Below are positions 10,315 to 22,079 of a stretch of 64,000 bases of DNA, piece by piece. The stretch comes from Perilla frutescens. Its lineage: Eukaryota > Streptophyta > Magnoliopsida > Lamiales > Lamiaceae. Both the position numbers and the translations under genes were made by a program. The first letter of the stretch is position 1. The number at the start of each line of letters is the position of its first letter. The notes below the pieces were generated by a model. It saw nothing but the letters and a program-made list of their open reading frames with translations. It did not search any database and was not told the origin of the DNA. Location: positions 54,630,501 through 54,694,500 of the forward strand of contig BRKX01000004.1 in the NCBI GenBank assembly GCA_026008535.1, given 5' to 3'.

Positions 10315-12599
10315 TTAAAACTTGTCTACAGATATTCCATCTCTAAGAACCTCGTATGCATCTCTGTTTCTGGATTTCTTCATTCCAGCAGTGAAATTGA
10401 GCTTCGATTTTTCAGACGAGATACACGTCACTTTCACCCAAACAAGCACCTTAGTTTTGATCCCTTCAATGTCGACCAGCTTGCCTTTCTCTAGATAACC
10501 AGTCACGGTTGTTGAGAATCGCAGTACAGATGAATCCTTGTAGCCCACCTCACACACTGATGGAATGTACACGATGAGCTTTCTAGTCTCCTCATTGAAC
10601 TCGTAGTTCGTTGCATCGCGGGGAAATATACCTACGGCAAGGTCATACTCCTTCAGGAGTTCAGGCAGTGGTTTCTGCAATTTACCTGAAAAAAGACGAG
10701 CTCTGTCACACCTAACTCCAAGAAACGACAGCCCACACTGCTAATATAATAGGAACATTTCGTCCGAGCAAACATTCATAAAGTTATCAAACATTATATA
10801 TTCCACTGCAGCAATTATGCGCCCAAATTGCTACTACGTAAAATATTAAAACTTCAAGTGGTACATATATATACATATATATAAGCAACCAAGAACGAGG
10901 ACAGAAACGAGAACTCTCAAATATAAATGCTTCCATCTTACAGCTGCACTTCCCTTTCCATGCCCCACATTTCTGTCTAAGAACAAAAGTAAAAAATGAA
11001 ATCATCTACAGGTCAATACTTGTTGATTGAGTCACGTCTAAGGCCTTATGATTTGCAACGAAAACACAGCAAGAAGATAGCTAATTATCAAGTAAATGAC
11101 ATTAATCAAAAGGTGGTTAAATTTATAGACAACATTTATGAAAATCCCGCGATCTAAAAACTCAATGGCTTTCATGAAGCTCTTCATACATAAAAGGCTT
11201 TAGGAAACTTCTTCCTGACAAAGCTCAAATTCCAGTTATAGAAGAATATGAAACAATAAGCTTTCAGATGGAAATTAAGATGTAAACATTATTTTCCAAA
11301 TGCAAGCTGATATAGTATAGCCATAGATGCACAATCAATGTACAAGAGGAGAAAGAACCAACCTTTAAACTTGTTAACCAGCCATTTGGCTCCTCCTTCA
11401 ATACTGGAGGACATTGACTAACCAAAATAAAAAGGAAAACATGAGAAACAAGAAAATTAGTAGACAATAAAGGCAAAACAAAGAACAAAGCAAACCACTC
11501 ACATTAAAAGTAAGTTATGATCACTCATTTCTGGATAGTTGTTAGTACACCACAACATTCACTAGATCCCATGAAATTCTTCAAAAAGTCACTTATAGTA
11601 TACAACACACACGCACATACATATAGTGCACGGCTTGGATATATTTGCTCTACAAGCCCTTAAATTGACACAATGAGATAAGAGAAAAAGGAAAACAAAA
11701 CTGAACTTGAACATCAGTAAAACTACCAAACCAAGTTGGAACATAACATTTTCAACAATCAAAGTCATATTAGAGATCACGCAGATAAAAAAAAAAAAAT
11801 ATCCAAACTAGACCAAACAGTTTTTCCAAAAAACCTATATACATTGGATTCCCCAAAAGTTTCCTAAATCCTAACACCAAAATCTATAGAAAACAACAAA
11901 TAAAACTCTTTCTTCAATGTACAGTTTTATAATCAATTCGCCTTTGTTTTGCAGTCTGCAATCGAGATTTTAGAAGCAACAATCAAGAAGCTGACCCTAG
12001 AATTGTACATGGAAACCATAGATATCCATCCCATGAGTTTTATTGCTCTGTAATTTTTAAGCAGTCATTCCATTATCAGAGTTATAAATTAATGCATGCG
12101 CAATCACTAAATAAACCCCTTCAATTTCTATCAGCTTAATACAATATGCTATATTAGGAAAATGAATTATTATATCACCAAAATAATTGTGAAGATCAGT
12201 TAAACCATAAACCAAACATAAGCATTTAAATAAACATAGCCAAGAACTAATTTGAAATTAAAAACATTTCACGATCAAACTTCATATGAAAGCCAGCAAA
12301 ACTAAATCCCAAATTATCTTCCTTCAACAAATGCAAATGGAAAATAACCAAATTTATCATAGAAATAATCCAGAACAAATCTTTGATCAAACATCCCCAG
12401 ATAAAATCAAAACAGCCCCAATTCCAGCAAAATGTTCAATACTTGCAATCGGCAAATCGAAGTAAAAACCATTAAACAGCAATAGAGAGAAACAGAGAAT
12501 TAAGAGTCTTACGTTGAGATCATCGCCAACGGAGTTAAATTCCTTGTTCGCCTTTTGACCCAACCAGTACGAACCCACCTTGTTCAAAATTTGATCCAT
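10315..12599 (-). CDS. DUF538 family protein (three exons)
   Basis: Exons on the minus strand are 12599-12513, 11417-11363 and 10685-10315, giving 513 nt and 170 residues plus stop... the total is 171 codons including stop. Junctions are AAC|GTAAGA with TTAG|TCA, and AAAG|GTTGGT with TTCAG|GTAAA; the joins keep the frame (phases 0 and 1). The protein starts MDQILNKVGSYW, contains SSSIEGGAKWLVNKFKGK over the exon 2/3 region, then LPELLKEYDLAVGIFPRD and a C-terminal beta-rich DUF538 domain ending DGISVDKF. The length matches the family (about 150-180). Family function is poorly known; members are reported in stress responses, and no enzyme activity can be read here. The 5' end, exon 1 and part of intron 1 are duplicated in inverted orientation in front of the helicase gene. 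Confidence 0.92.
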
Positions 12600-12680
12600 C
12601 TACAAAACCCTAAACAATCACTCTGCAAAAATTTCGTATCAAATTCCCAAAATTCGCAGATCTGGAAAATAATTGCTTGC

Positions 12681-12703
12681 CTCTCTCTCTCTCTCTCTCT
12701 CTC
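12681..12703. repeat. (CT)n microsatellite in the DUF538 leader
   Basis: A pure CT run lies about 80 bases upstream of the DUF538 ATG, within the predicted 5'UTR. CT-rich leaders are common in plant genes. The matching place in the left arm (about 5163-5175) has only a short GA-rich stretch, so the run expanded after the duplication. Confidence 0.8.
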
Positions 12704-12815
12704 AATATCTGAATTAAACCCCAATTTTTGATTCGAGAAGGAGTTAACCCTCAATTTCAAGAGGGAGAGATGACTTTGATTTCGTCTTCGCAACACTGCA
12801 GTCTTTTTCTTTGCG

Positions 12816-12821
<6 letters not shown>

Positions 12822-12871
<50 letters not shown>
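12822..12871. repeat. (TTA)n microsatellite upstream of the DUF538 gene
   Basis: A perfect trinucleotide run of about 16 repeats lies just upstream of the predicted DUF538 transcript. The corresponding part of the left arm has TA dinucleotides instead. Apparent Ile-rich reading frames through this run are artefacts. Confidence 0.9.
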
Positions 12872-12873
<2 letters not shown>

Positions 12874-12954
12874 TTTCTACTAAAAATATTTTATTATATT
12901 TTGTGGGATAAATGTCATAGAGCATGATTTCCATGCACCAATCCTCCCCTCTTA

Positions 12955-13470
12955 TGGGCTGTTTTATTTTATTTTTTTTCTCAAAAAATTTATATCTTAA
13001 AATAAAATTAGCGTATCTTAAAATTAAATAAATTGATTTAATTTATTTAAAATAAATATAAATTTATACGTTAAAATGAAATTAATAAATCATAAAAAAT
13101 ACAAAATAAGCCTCTAAGAAAAACCTTAAAAAACACAAAAAAAAAAAAAAAAATCCTAAAAAAACCAAAAATAAACCCCTAAAAAACTCTAAAAAAAAAA
13201 AAAACTCCTAAAAAACCATGAGCCCTAAAAACAACATTGAACTCCTAAACTCTAAACATTAATTGGAATGGAAAAAATCACAATTTGAACTAAATAAATT
13301 AGTATAAGATAACTATCATACGTCTTACTTTTTTATGATGCATGTGATACTTTTCGAATTTTGAGTGATACTTTTTAGTGTTGCAGTTGATACTGACTTT
13401 TATTTTGCGGGTTTACCCGTGTTTTGACCCGCCTCATCTGAAATAAGTCTTATTTACACCTAATGGATGA
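12955..13470. repeat. dispersed repeat with CCCTAAAA-like tract, copy 2
   Basis: A direct copy of 700-1215: the same A/CCCTAAAA-rich half, then the same TTAATTGGAATG...TCACAATTTGAAC segment and the same end near CATCTGAAATAAG. It breaks the collinearity of the inverted arms between points matching 5010 on the left, so it entered the right arm after the inverted duplication formed, or was lost from the left. Confidence 0.6.
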
Positions 13471-14187
13471 AAGTGTTTGTGAATGTCATATTTGAGTTTG
13501 ATTTGTGAAGTGATTAATAAAAATGTCAACATTTTTTTAAAGTTTACAAAAATGTCCCATTCTTTCAACATTTTCACAAATTCAACAACTCAATAAATTT
13601 TTAGTATTTGAAATGTGACATGACTTACAAGGATCCTCTATGAAAACTTAAAATTAGAAAATGACGAAAAAAGTAATATAGGGGTATAGGGGTAATATTT
13701 CGTGCCATATCTAACTAGCCACGTTATATTTTGGATACCGAAAATTTTACTTTGGTGCTAGATTTATGCAGATGCTAAAAGATCATTACATTTTTGTAAT
13801 TTTTTAAATATCAGTACATTTTTATTAATCAGTTCAAAGAACATACTAAAATATGATATATTTTCATATTTGAATATTAAGTTTGATGCATAGTTCTAGC
13901 ATTATTGAAAATATTATATAGATTTGAATTTAAAATCCAACACAAATCAAATTATGATAATAAATTTTTATATGTTCAAGCTTATATAAATGCACTTGAA
14001 GTACTTTTTATACATTTAAACATTATTTGAATTTTTAAATACATGTGTTATCTTATAAGTTACGGGTAAATAAATCGAAATGTCTCATTGTTTAAACTTT
14101 CTAACCAAATATTTGCTATAAAATAGATATCGTTTTTATTTTTTAACAATCTACCATCATCCCCAAATTCAGACTCGTCGAAATTAA

Positions 14188-14441
14188 GAAGTGGCATTTA
14201 TTTAATCTGAAAAAATCTTATCAATTTATCTTCTCTGCAAGCGTCTGCAACTCACATAAAATTCAGAAATAATATATTAATTTATTTATTTAATAAAAGA
14301 CAACTTATTAGGCCATGAGTTGCAGACGCATGGGTTTTGTTTTCTCTTAAGTTTGCAGTCTGCAAACGCTTGCATAGAAGAGAAGGGGATTTTTTTTTTC
14401 AGATTTAATATATTAGTTATTAATTTATGACATGCCACTTG
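14188..14441. mobile_element. palindromic foldback MITE
   Basis: The ends AAGTGGCAT (14189) and ATGCCACTT (about 14432-14440) are inverted. Internal inverted matches include AATCTGAAAAAA with the complement of TTTTTTCAGATT, and CTTCTCTGCAAGCGT with the complement of ACGCTTGCATAGAAG. No coding capacity. The family is not assigned. Confidence 0.55.
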
Positions 14442-14573
14442 TTTTGTTTTTTTTTTCAAATATAGTAAATAGCATCTAATTTTATTCCTTAGATAGTCTA
14501 CCAAGTCTTTCTTTGAATCGATTCATCATCAAAAAAATATTGTGATTCTCCAATGGACCTTTTAATTCAATAA

Positions 14574-15660
14574 AGGGAATAAGGTTGAATTTAGTTCTAC
14601 TACTATATTTAAAATTTCAGTTTGATCTTGAAATAAAATTTTGGTCCAAATCGATTCCTAAATTTTTTAAAAGGTATCATGGTTCATTCATCCGTTAGTT
14701 CCTGGACTATTTCCCGTTAACGGACGTCAGTAACAACATTATGAGTGTTATTTTAGGCGAAAAAGTCCCAACTTCAATTTCTCAGGGCAATTAGGGTTTG
14801 GAAAAAAAAATCATCAACATCAATTTCTAAATTCCACCCCACCCCACCAGAAATTCACAAGGGTTCCACAACAAACCCCTCTACTATGCATTCTGGAAAA
14901 TTTTCCTCCTCTCAAAAGTGGACAAAGTATCAAACTCCATGACTGAAACCTCTATGCTCATTAATTCATTATTCTCTTTGAGCAAGATTTTTATTTCTGC
15001 CTTCAATTCGTTTATCACCTCTTTAGATCTATTTTTCATTTCTCCATCATACCCGAAAAAATAATTACATCCTTGTTTCTGAACTCCATCTTTCGACGGT
15101 TGAAATCATATATCACATGAACTAAAACATAAATGAAGTATTTCAATTTAAGAACTGAAATAAGTGGACAATTATTTACTTTAAAAAATCGACAACCATA
15201 AAATCTTTTTTCGGGATTTTCTTGAGTCCATGAAGTCCACAAAATCTCTTGAACACCACACTTACATTTTTTTTGTCCCTCTTCAAATTCACGAGCTCAT
15301 CTTCAACTTGATGATGACGAGGTTGTGGATGATTCCATCAATTTTTCATCTGGGTTAAAATATACATGAAATGCGTCGAGATGTATTTTGAAAATTTTCA
15401 GACTTGTTAATGATTTGAAGAAATGAAATTCACGAAATGAAATGAAATCCCCAAATTTGCTCTTTAATTTGGGGAATTTTCACCTAAAATAACGCTCGTA
15501 ACGTCCTTGCTGACATTCGTTAACGGATAATAATTTAGGGACTAACGGAGGGATGAACGTGATACCTAAAGTTTAGGGGTTTATTTGGGTCAAAATTTTA
15601 TTTCGGGGCCAAACTGAAAGTTCGGATATAGTAGTATAATCAAATTGGATCTTATCCTTT
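14574..15660. mobile_element. Mutator-like element with ~185-bp terminal inverted repeats
   Basis: The left end (14574-14762) and right end (about 15483-15660) are long imperfect inverted repeats. Shared segments include TTCAGTTTG, GAAATAAAATTTTG, CATCCGTTAGT, CCGTTAACG and TTATTTTAGGCG or variants. The 9-mers just outside (TCAATAAAG on the left, TTAATAAAG on the right) match at 8 of 9 positions, as expected for a worn Mutator-type target duplication. The interior carries a GRF zinc-finger fragment on the minus strand. Confidence 0.65.
14890..15290 (-). pseudogene. GRF-type zinc finger protein fragment inside a transposon
   Basis: From 15266 leftward the minus strand encodes CKCG, then TSWTQENPEKRFYGC and a later NNC, the spacing of a GRF zinc finger (C-x-C-G ... 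NPxRRFYGC ... C). After a short break the minus strand can be read as a Lys/Glu/Leu/Asn-rich stretch (KEVINELKAEIKILLKEN) that would form a coiled coil, common after GRF fingers in plant mobile-element proteins. There is no upstream ATG in frame and a stop occurs just before the finger, so it is a remnant. GRF fingers bind nucleic acids. Confidence 0.6.
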
Positions 15661-16346
15661 TAATAAAGTACCCAACATTTATCTACTAAATAAACCATAT
15701 ATAAATTTTTTATAATATAATCAACCTTATTAACTTCGCTTATGGTTTCCAAAACGCAAATGTTTATTTTAAGCCCATTATAAAATTTTATTTTGGGTTA
15801 ATTGCAAATGAATCACTTCACCTCGTTTCCACTATTTTGTAAATTAGACATGATATTTAAATTTAGTTAATTACAATACCACATTTTTATTTGGTCTATA
15901 AAAGCCACGTTGACAACTATATCAGCATACACGTATAACAAATGATGTCGTTGTTATTTTTTCTTTATCTCTTATCTTTTAGAAATAAAAAAAAATATAA
16001 AAAATGATTTTCTCAAAAAAAAAAAAACAACAAAAATGACCTCGTTTGTTTCATGCGTCTGTTGATGTGGCTGCCAGCATAATTTATAAACTGAATATTA
16101 TAATTAACTAGGTTTAAATACGATGTCTAATATGTAAATTGATGGAAACATGGTGATATATTTGTGAATTAGTTCTTTTATTTTAAAGAAATTCAACTGT
16201 AAATATCTCCATCTTCTTCACGAGCCCAATTAATGAAATTATAGCAAGCATGTGGACCCCCACTTAGCCCAAGTACGTGCGGGCTACTACTGCACCGCCC
16301 ATATCTCAAAATCTCATCAAAAATAACAACTTGATGGACCACTGGA

Positions 16347-16349
<3 letters not shown>

Positions 16350-16420
<71 letters not shown>
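16350..16420. repeat. (CT)n microsatellite
   Basis: About 35 CT units in an almost pure run, with a shorter CT run at about 16467-16483. Confidence 0.95.
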
Positions 16421-16424
<4 letters not shown>

Positions 16425-16497
16425 ATAAAATAAATAAAAAATAATATATTATTTTATTAAAACAAGACTCTCTCTCTCTCTCTGGCCAAATTCTCAG

Positions 16498-16499
<2 letters not shown>

Positions 16500-16546
<47 letters not shown>
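16500..16546. repeat. (TAA)n microsatellite
   Basis: About 15 perfect trinucleotide units. Confidence 0.95.
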
Positions 16547-16547
<1 letters not shown>

Positions 16548-16610
16548 TTTATTAAAACAAGAATGCAAGAGAAATATTTTGAGGAACATATCAAATAATA
16601 GAAAAAGTAA

Positions 16611-17504
16611 AATTATCAATTCAAAATCTGAAAGATGATTAATCTATTGATATAGAGTCTAAAAACTATATTCTATCAATTTAAGGCCTGAAAGATCTAA
16701 AACTATCGAGTCAAGGCTTGAATATTTAACGGTGTTAAGATTCTAGCCAATAGAAGGTGATGTGACCGTTAAATATCCACATTATTTTTATCCTAAATAA
16801 AAATAAACACAAATTTATATTAGTATTACCTTAATTAAATTAAATAAAGAGTTTTATTAAATATTGTCAATTCAACCTCTGCATAATTCAATTGGAGATC
16901 CTTAGAAGTTTAAATTAAATTCAACGTTTAACCAAAAATTCAGTATGTAATTGTAATAATTTTTTTTAGTTTCCTATCACAATAATAAATTGATATTGTT
17001 TTTTTTTTTTTCAATTTTGATGGGAAAAATATTATTTTAAAAGGAGATCATGAGAGAGAATAAAATTAACAATAATTAATTTATTAAATGTTTCAATAAG
17101 ATTTAATAGTTGTCCATGGAATTAAAATCATAATAATGAATTAAAAATATAATACAATTTAATTAATCAAATAAACAAAGATGAATTTCAAACTACAAAG
17201 TAATGAGACCGAACGACGGAAAGTTGTGATTTTTATTTGACGAAATTTAATAAACCTCTATTTAATTTAATTAAAATAATTAATGTAAATTTTTGTTTGT
17301 TTTTGTTTAATTTAATATATGATAAAAATGATGTGGAAATTTAACGGCCACATCACCTTTTGTTAAATGGTATTTTAGCACCGTTAAATCTCCAAGTATT
17401 ATATTGATAGTTTTAGATCTTTCAAGTTTTGAATTGATAAAATCTATCTTTCAAACTCTATACTGATAGACAAACTATATCTTTCGGGTATTGGATTGAT
17501 AATT
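16611..17504. mobile_element. foldback (Mutator-like) element with ~180-bp terminal inverted repeats
   Basis: The left TIR is 16611-16792 and the right TIR 17321-17504. Shared inverted segments include ATTATCAAT, GAAAGATCTAAAACTATC, TTTAACGGTG, AGGTGATGTG and CCGTTAAAT. Flanks TAGAAAAAG and AAGAAAAAA are weak candidates for a target duplication. The AT-rich interior encodes nothing. Confidence 0.65.
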
Positions 17505-17785
17505 CTCCAAGAAAAAAATATATATGTGGACTTCCGCATTTTTATTTATAAATATACAAACCCTGCACTTGTAGAATGAATTGCAATTTCTTTTTTTATT
17601 TGTAGGCATTCAATTAACAATTTTTGCCAATGTTAAATTTGATCTTTTTGTAAGAAAACATATTAACCAATAAATTATAGATCAATTTTTTTAATTACTA
17701 TTTAATGTAAATAGAATTCGCTAATTAAATGGGAAAACTAATTCTTGACCTTTAAGGGAGCAATAATTTAAAGGACATCTTCGAC

Positions 17786-18049
17786 TAGGGGTGACAATTT
17801 AGGCCTAGCGCAATATCGGATCGGACTAGGTCAACACTTTATTGATTTGAAATGATTCCGGATTGATCTGAACTGACCAGAAAAATTGAATGGCCCGAAT
17901 TGGCTGGACCATCTAGCACAAAAGGCTAAAAATACACTGCAGCTTGGAGATGGCCTGACCCGACCCCTTTTTGGGCCCGCAAGGCCGGGCCTTTTTACTA
18001 TTTTCCCGACGGGCCCGGCCTGGGCGAGGTGAGCCATTTTACTACCCTA
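17786..18049. mobile_element. possible hAT-type MITE relic
   Basis: It starts with TAGGGGTGACAAT, a common start for plant hAT MITEs, and ends near TTACTACCCTA, a short imperfect inverse. The interior is unusually GC-rich with GGGCCCGCAAGGCCGGGCC and CGGGCCCGGCC. I see no clear 8-bp duplication. Confidence 0.35.
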
Positions 18050-18059
18050 CCTTTAACAC

Positions 18060-21000
18060 ACCATAAAAAATGTGAAAAAAACCCTACTAACACAAACAAA
18101 AAGGTCGAAATAGATTTACAAATATTGAACCAAATTCCATATGATCCCAAAAAAGAAAAAGAAATAAAGATAGGGCATGATAGTGAAGGTCCAAATGAAA
18201 TCACGTGAGATTTGTTACATATCTCAATCCAAAATATTGTAAATCCAATTTCACACATGTCATGAGTCATGTGTGACAAATATGACATTTAACGTTCAAT
18301 AATTTTTTTGTCAAGATATGCAACTGTTGTTTATAATTATGCACCTTTACTCGTATTCTCCCGGAACTTTCCTATCAATACTTGTAAAAGTTGCACCCGG
18401 TCATTAGAAATGGCCCAGTGCATGGTAACATTTAATATCAAGAATCTGAACGTCACCTACATCTTTCAATTCGAATTCAATCGCATAGATAGTTTTCTTT
18501 TTTAGGTTTATAATTTGTGTAAATTTCAAGCTCATGTTATTGCGCATAGCGGACCATCAGATAGCGACCGTAGTTCGACCGTGGCCAAAAAAATTACTTA
18601 ATTGACAAGAGTAATATTAAGGTAAATAATTAATATTGACGAAATGTTCGTAATCTATTAGCTTAGACTACACAAGGTACCTACCGATGTTATACATACA
18701 TAGTTAATAATATTTAATGAATAAAATATAATATTTTAAGCATTATAATAATAAAAAACAATATGATTTACAGATATAAATTGTTGCCAGTCATTGCATG
18801 TGTATACTTTGCCGCCCACTGAATTTGACAGTCCCATTTTGATTCGTCAACTTATATGTTATACCATTTTGACTAGCAATATGTAAAAATAAGAAATTAA
18901 AATTGAAGTAGAAATAATTTTTGATGGTTACAAAAACGCGATATTTAAATTGCTGAGATTTTTTTTGCATGCCCAACAAAACAGTTCATTGTTTTTTGAA
19001 ATCCAAAATAGTTAATTGTTAATTAAAGTTCACATTGTCATAACATAAATATATATAGAAGATGAAATCAATTAAGATGTTTCTTTATAGTGAAATATCA
19101 CGAGTTTAAATTAATATCAATAATGTTCTTTTAGGTAGAGCTAATTGAAGTGTGTGTGGAAAACAGAATATAATGTTTTTCTACTAATTTCTAGCTATAA
19201 TATAATGTTATCACCGACATTTTATGAGTCCAAACCCCAATTATCTGAAATGTCAATAACTCTGGATAAATAAAGAAAAAATATATTAATTATAATTTTA
19301 ATTTATACTTAATTTGATTTATATATATTCTTCATCAATTCACATTTATTTAATTGTGTATCAAGTATAAAAAAAAAAGAGACTGACACACACACACATA
19401 TGAATACATAAATAAATTCTGATACATGAATTACAATATATTTTTCATTAGATAAAAAAAATATATCGATGTCAAAATTCTGGGCTAACTAATTAAAAAA
19501 CTATAGGGTTCGAAATGTCTGTCTGGGAGTGTGCATGTTACCAACTTATAGTCAAATATCTCAGATTTAAAAATTATTATTTTCTGAGTTTGATATAGGA
19601 AAAGTATTGTTTTTATTGCGGGTCAATTATTGAAATCACAACTAGGGCTTGGCTCAATTATTTCCTTTTTTATTCCCACTTTCATATTGTCTATTTCTGG
19701 AAAATCATATCATCTCATAACAATTTCAAACAAATTATTCCTCCCTAAATTGTTGAAATGACTGATTTTAGACTTTTAGTTATTGAAAATTTTGAAATTT
19801 AAACTATATCAGCCTTTTCTAAGACTTTTTATTGGTGGAGTCACTGAATTCGTGATTAAATAAATATAAATTTAAATTATATCAGCCTCCCTTAAGTCTT
19901 CTAAGTCGCGCTACTCAAAATAAAATATATTGACTTCAATACATTTATTTATTTATTTTTTACCAGTTTACAACAAAAATAATTAATTATTTCAGAACAA
20001 CTTGGACAAAGACAGGAATCAGATCCAAGCTTTAACTTCTTTTCACATGTTACTTGGATATTGATTATTTTATTTTGGTGGATTGGGTAAGATATTGGAT
20101 TTAAAAATTGATATATATGCCTGTAAATTAGACTGAAAAACTAATTGGAATTTTCTACTAAACAAAACATATATTGGTACTCTTTTTAGCCCCACACTAA
20201 GATAAGCAATTATTATTTGTCACACAAATTAAAAAATATATTGTAACTAATTGGAATTGAGAGCTTTGTGGAATTTTCATATTTTATTATTGCAGTAAAT
20301 GAAAAAATAATTAAACTCTCACTAGCAACATTTTAGTCAAATGAATATTAATTACTTTATATTTTTAATAAGAAAACTTTATATAATATAATTAGAGTGA
20401 AAAGAAAAATAAAATTAAGTTTAGTATTAAGTACATATAGAGAAGGAATAACAATGTTATAATGTGTAAAATAAGGATTAATTTGGACCGTTTAAATTAG
20501 TTAGATAGACATATAAGATTTTTTTTTTTTTTTTTGTCTAACAGATACCCAGTATATGCATGATAAATTTTAGCACTGTATTTTCTCATATATATTACAA
20601 AATTATCACACGTACCGTCGTTTTGAAATTTACAAAATTGTCACTTTCCCTTTCAAGTTTTGAAATTTACAAAATTGTCATGCTCCTTTTCAATTTTTAA
20701 AATTAATATGTGAGTGTTAATTTTAATATATACATGTTGCATTTTAATATTTCATTTTCAAAAAAAAAAAAAGAATTACGAAATTGTCACATGTTTTTAT
20801 CAACTCATTATATAATGATCTTATTGAATGGTTGAAATTTATTCCTATTTTACAAGCTAGGTGCATGTGTACATGCTATCACTTCCCTTATTGGGACATG
20901 CATTTAATTCCATGATAAATTCATAGTGAATTAAACTTTTTCCTCCCTTCCCTTTCAGATGTTATAAGTTAATTAGGCTTCTTATAATATTGTAAAGCGA

Positions 21001-21140
21001 TATAATATTATTTTGATGAAAGTGTAGATACTTAACCGATCAAGACAACTTATAGTTTAACCGGCAAATATTTTAGGAAAAATGACACCATATCTTCTAA
21101 ACTAAGTATATTAATAAATTTGTCATGATAGCTGCATTTA
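18060..21140. other. gene-free AT-rich stretch
   Basis: Only short chance reading frames. No tRNA, rRNA or transposase signal was found. Confidence 0.5.
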
Positions 21141-21147
21141 GCTAATA

Positions 21148-21410
21148 CTTTCTCCGTTTCATTTTGTTTGTTGTTTTAAATTTTTTCTTTTGTGTCAAAA
21201 TGTTTGTTATTCTATATATTTTGACACACACTCTCTCTCAAATTTAACCTTACAAATATAAGGAGAGAGAAATTTTTTTCAATTTTTTAGAAAAATATAA
21301 GTGAATAGGATTTTATGTAATATAAAATGGAGGGGTATATTAGTCCAAAAAATTAATTGTTAATTCTAGATTAAAATTCTAAAACAACAAACAAAACGAA
21401 ACAGAGGAAG
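21148..21410. mobile_element. Stowaway/mariner-like MITE (intact)
   Basis: The ends CTTTCTCCGTTTCATTTTG and the complement of AAAACGAAACAGAGGAAG are inverted, bounded by TA on both sides (21146-21147 and 21411-21412). It is the same family as the MITE broken by the Helitron dimer (25664-25857 plus 30988-31043). Confidence 0.75.
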
Positions 21411-21914
21411 TATATATTACAGGAACAATTACGTGGTTGATAAGCTGGCTAGTCATGTCTGTTCTGCGAGATGGTGGCTTACCTCTTTTTTTGGCAATGA
21501 TTACTTTAGAACAAGTGATAAAGATTGATTTGTATTTTTTTGGTTCTTGCTTTCTTTTTTCCTTTCTGGATGCTTTTACGGGGTTTCTTTTCTCCCGTAT
21601 CTCCTATAATTTTTTCATTTGATTTTAATTAGTTCTAATAATACACAACTCATTTAAAATATATTGGAGAGTTTAGAGTAAAGTTAATGAATGCTTCAGT
21701 TTTTTTTTTTTTTAAGTTTTAGTTAAAATCCTCCAAAGTGTCGATTAATCGCAAGATACGTAGGTTTTCCGTTGCCGGAATTTTGCTATCGGAACAAATT
21801 TGTCAATGTATAAAAAGTTTGAGACGTATGGTATAATTAGTTATATGTAGTCCATGACATTTTTGTTACAACCTTAATAGTTTGAGAAATATGGTGTAAT
21901 TTTTCTAAATTTTT

Positions 21915-22072
21915 AAGGTTAAATTACACTTTGATACCTATATTTTGGATACTTTTTCAATGTTAGATTTGCAATTTTTTTTGAAAATGTGGATACTATT
22001 TTGTTAATTTTGAAAAGATGGGTCATTTTAGAAAAAAAATGTAGGTATCAAAGTGTAATTTACCCAATTTTT
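21915..22072. mobile_element. palindromic MITE, family member 1
   Basis: Starts GGTTAAATTACACTTTGATACC and ends with its inverse (GGTATCAAAGTGTAATTTACC). The middle contains the ATGTTAGATTTGCAATTT-like and TGTTAATTTTGAAAA-like blocks found in the copies at 48903-49265 and 52891-53224. Non-coding. Confidence 0.65.
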
Positions 22073-22079
22073 AAATTAT

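Larger units (their letters stand above)
11520..14165 (-). repeat. right arm of the large inverted duplication (DUF538 5' region)
   Basis: This is the reverse-complement partner of 4165-6240. It is longer because a 0.5-kb repeat (about 12955-13470) and microsatellites have entered it. It keeps the functional DUF538 exon 1, so it is the likely parental copy. The arms stand about 5.3 kb apart and enclose the helicase coding region plus DUF538 exons 2 and 3. Confidence 0.85.

Noticed and set aside
12584..12934. Ile-rich minus-strand frame
   Set aside because: Produced by the (TTA)n and (CT)n microsatellites upstream of the DUF538 gene.
18531..18590. Possible shared motif between 18545-18590 and 44775-44800 (GTAGTTCGACCG)
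   Set aside because: Only about 20 bases agree with no structure around them.
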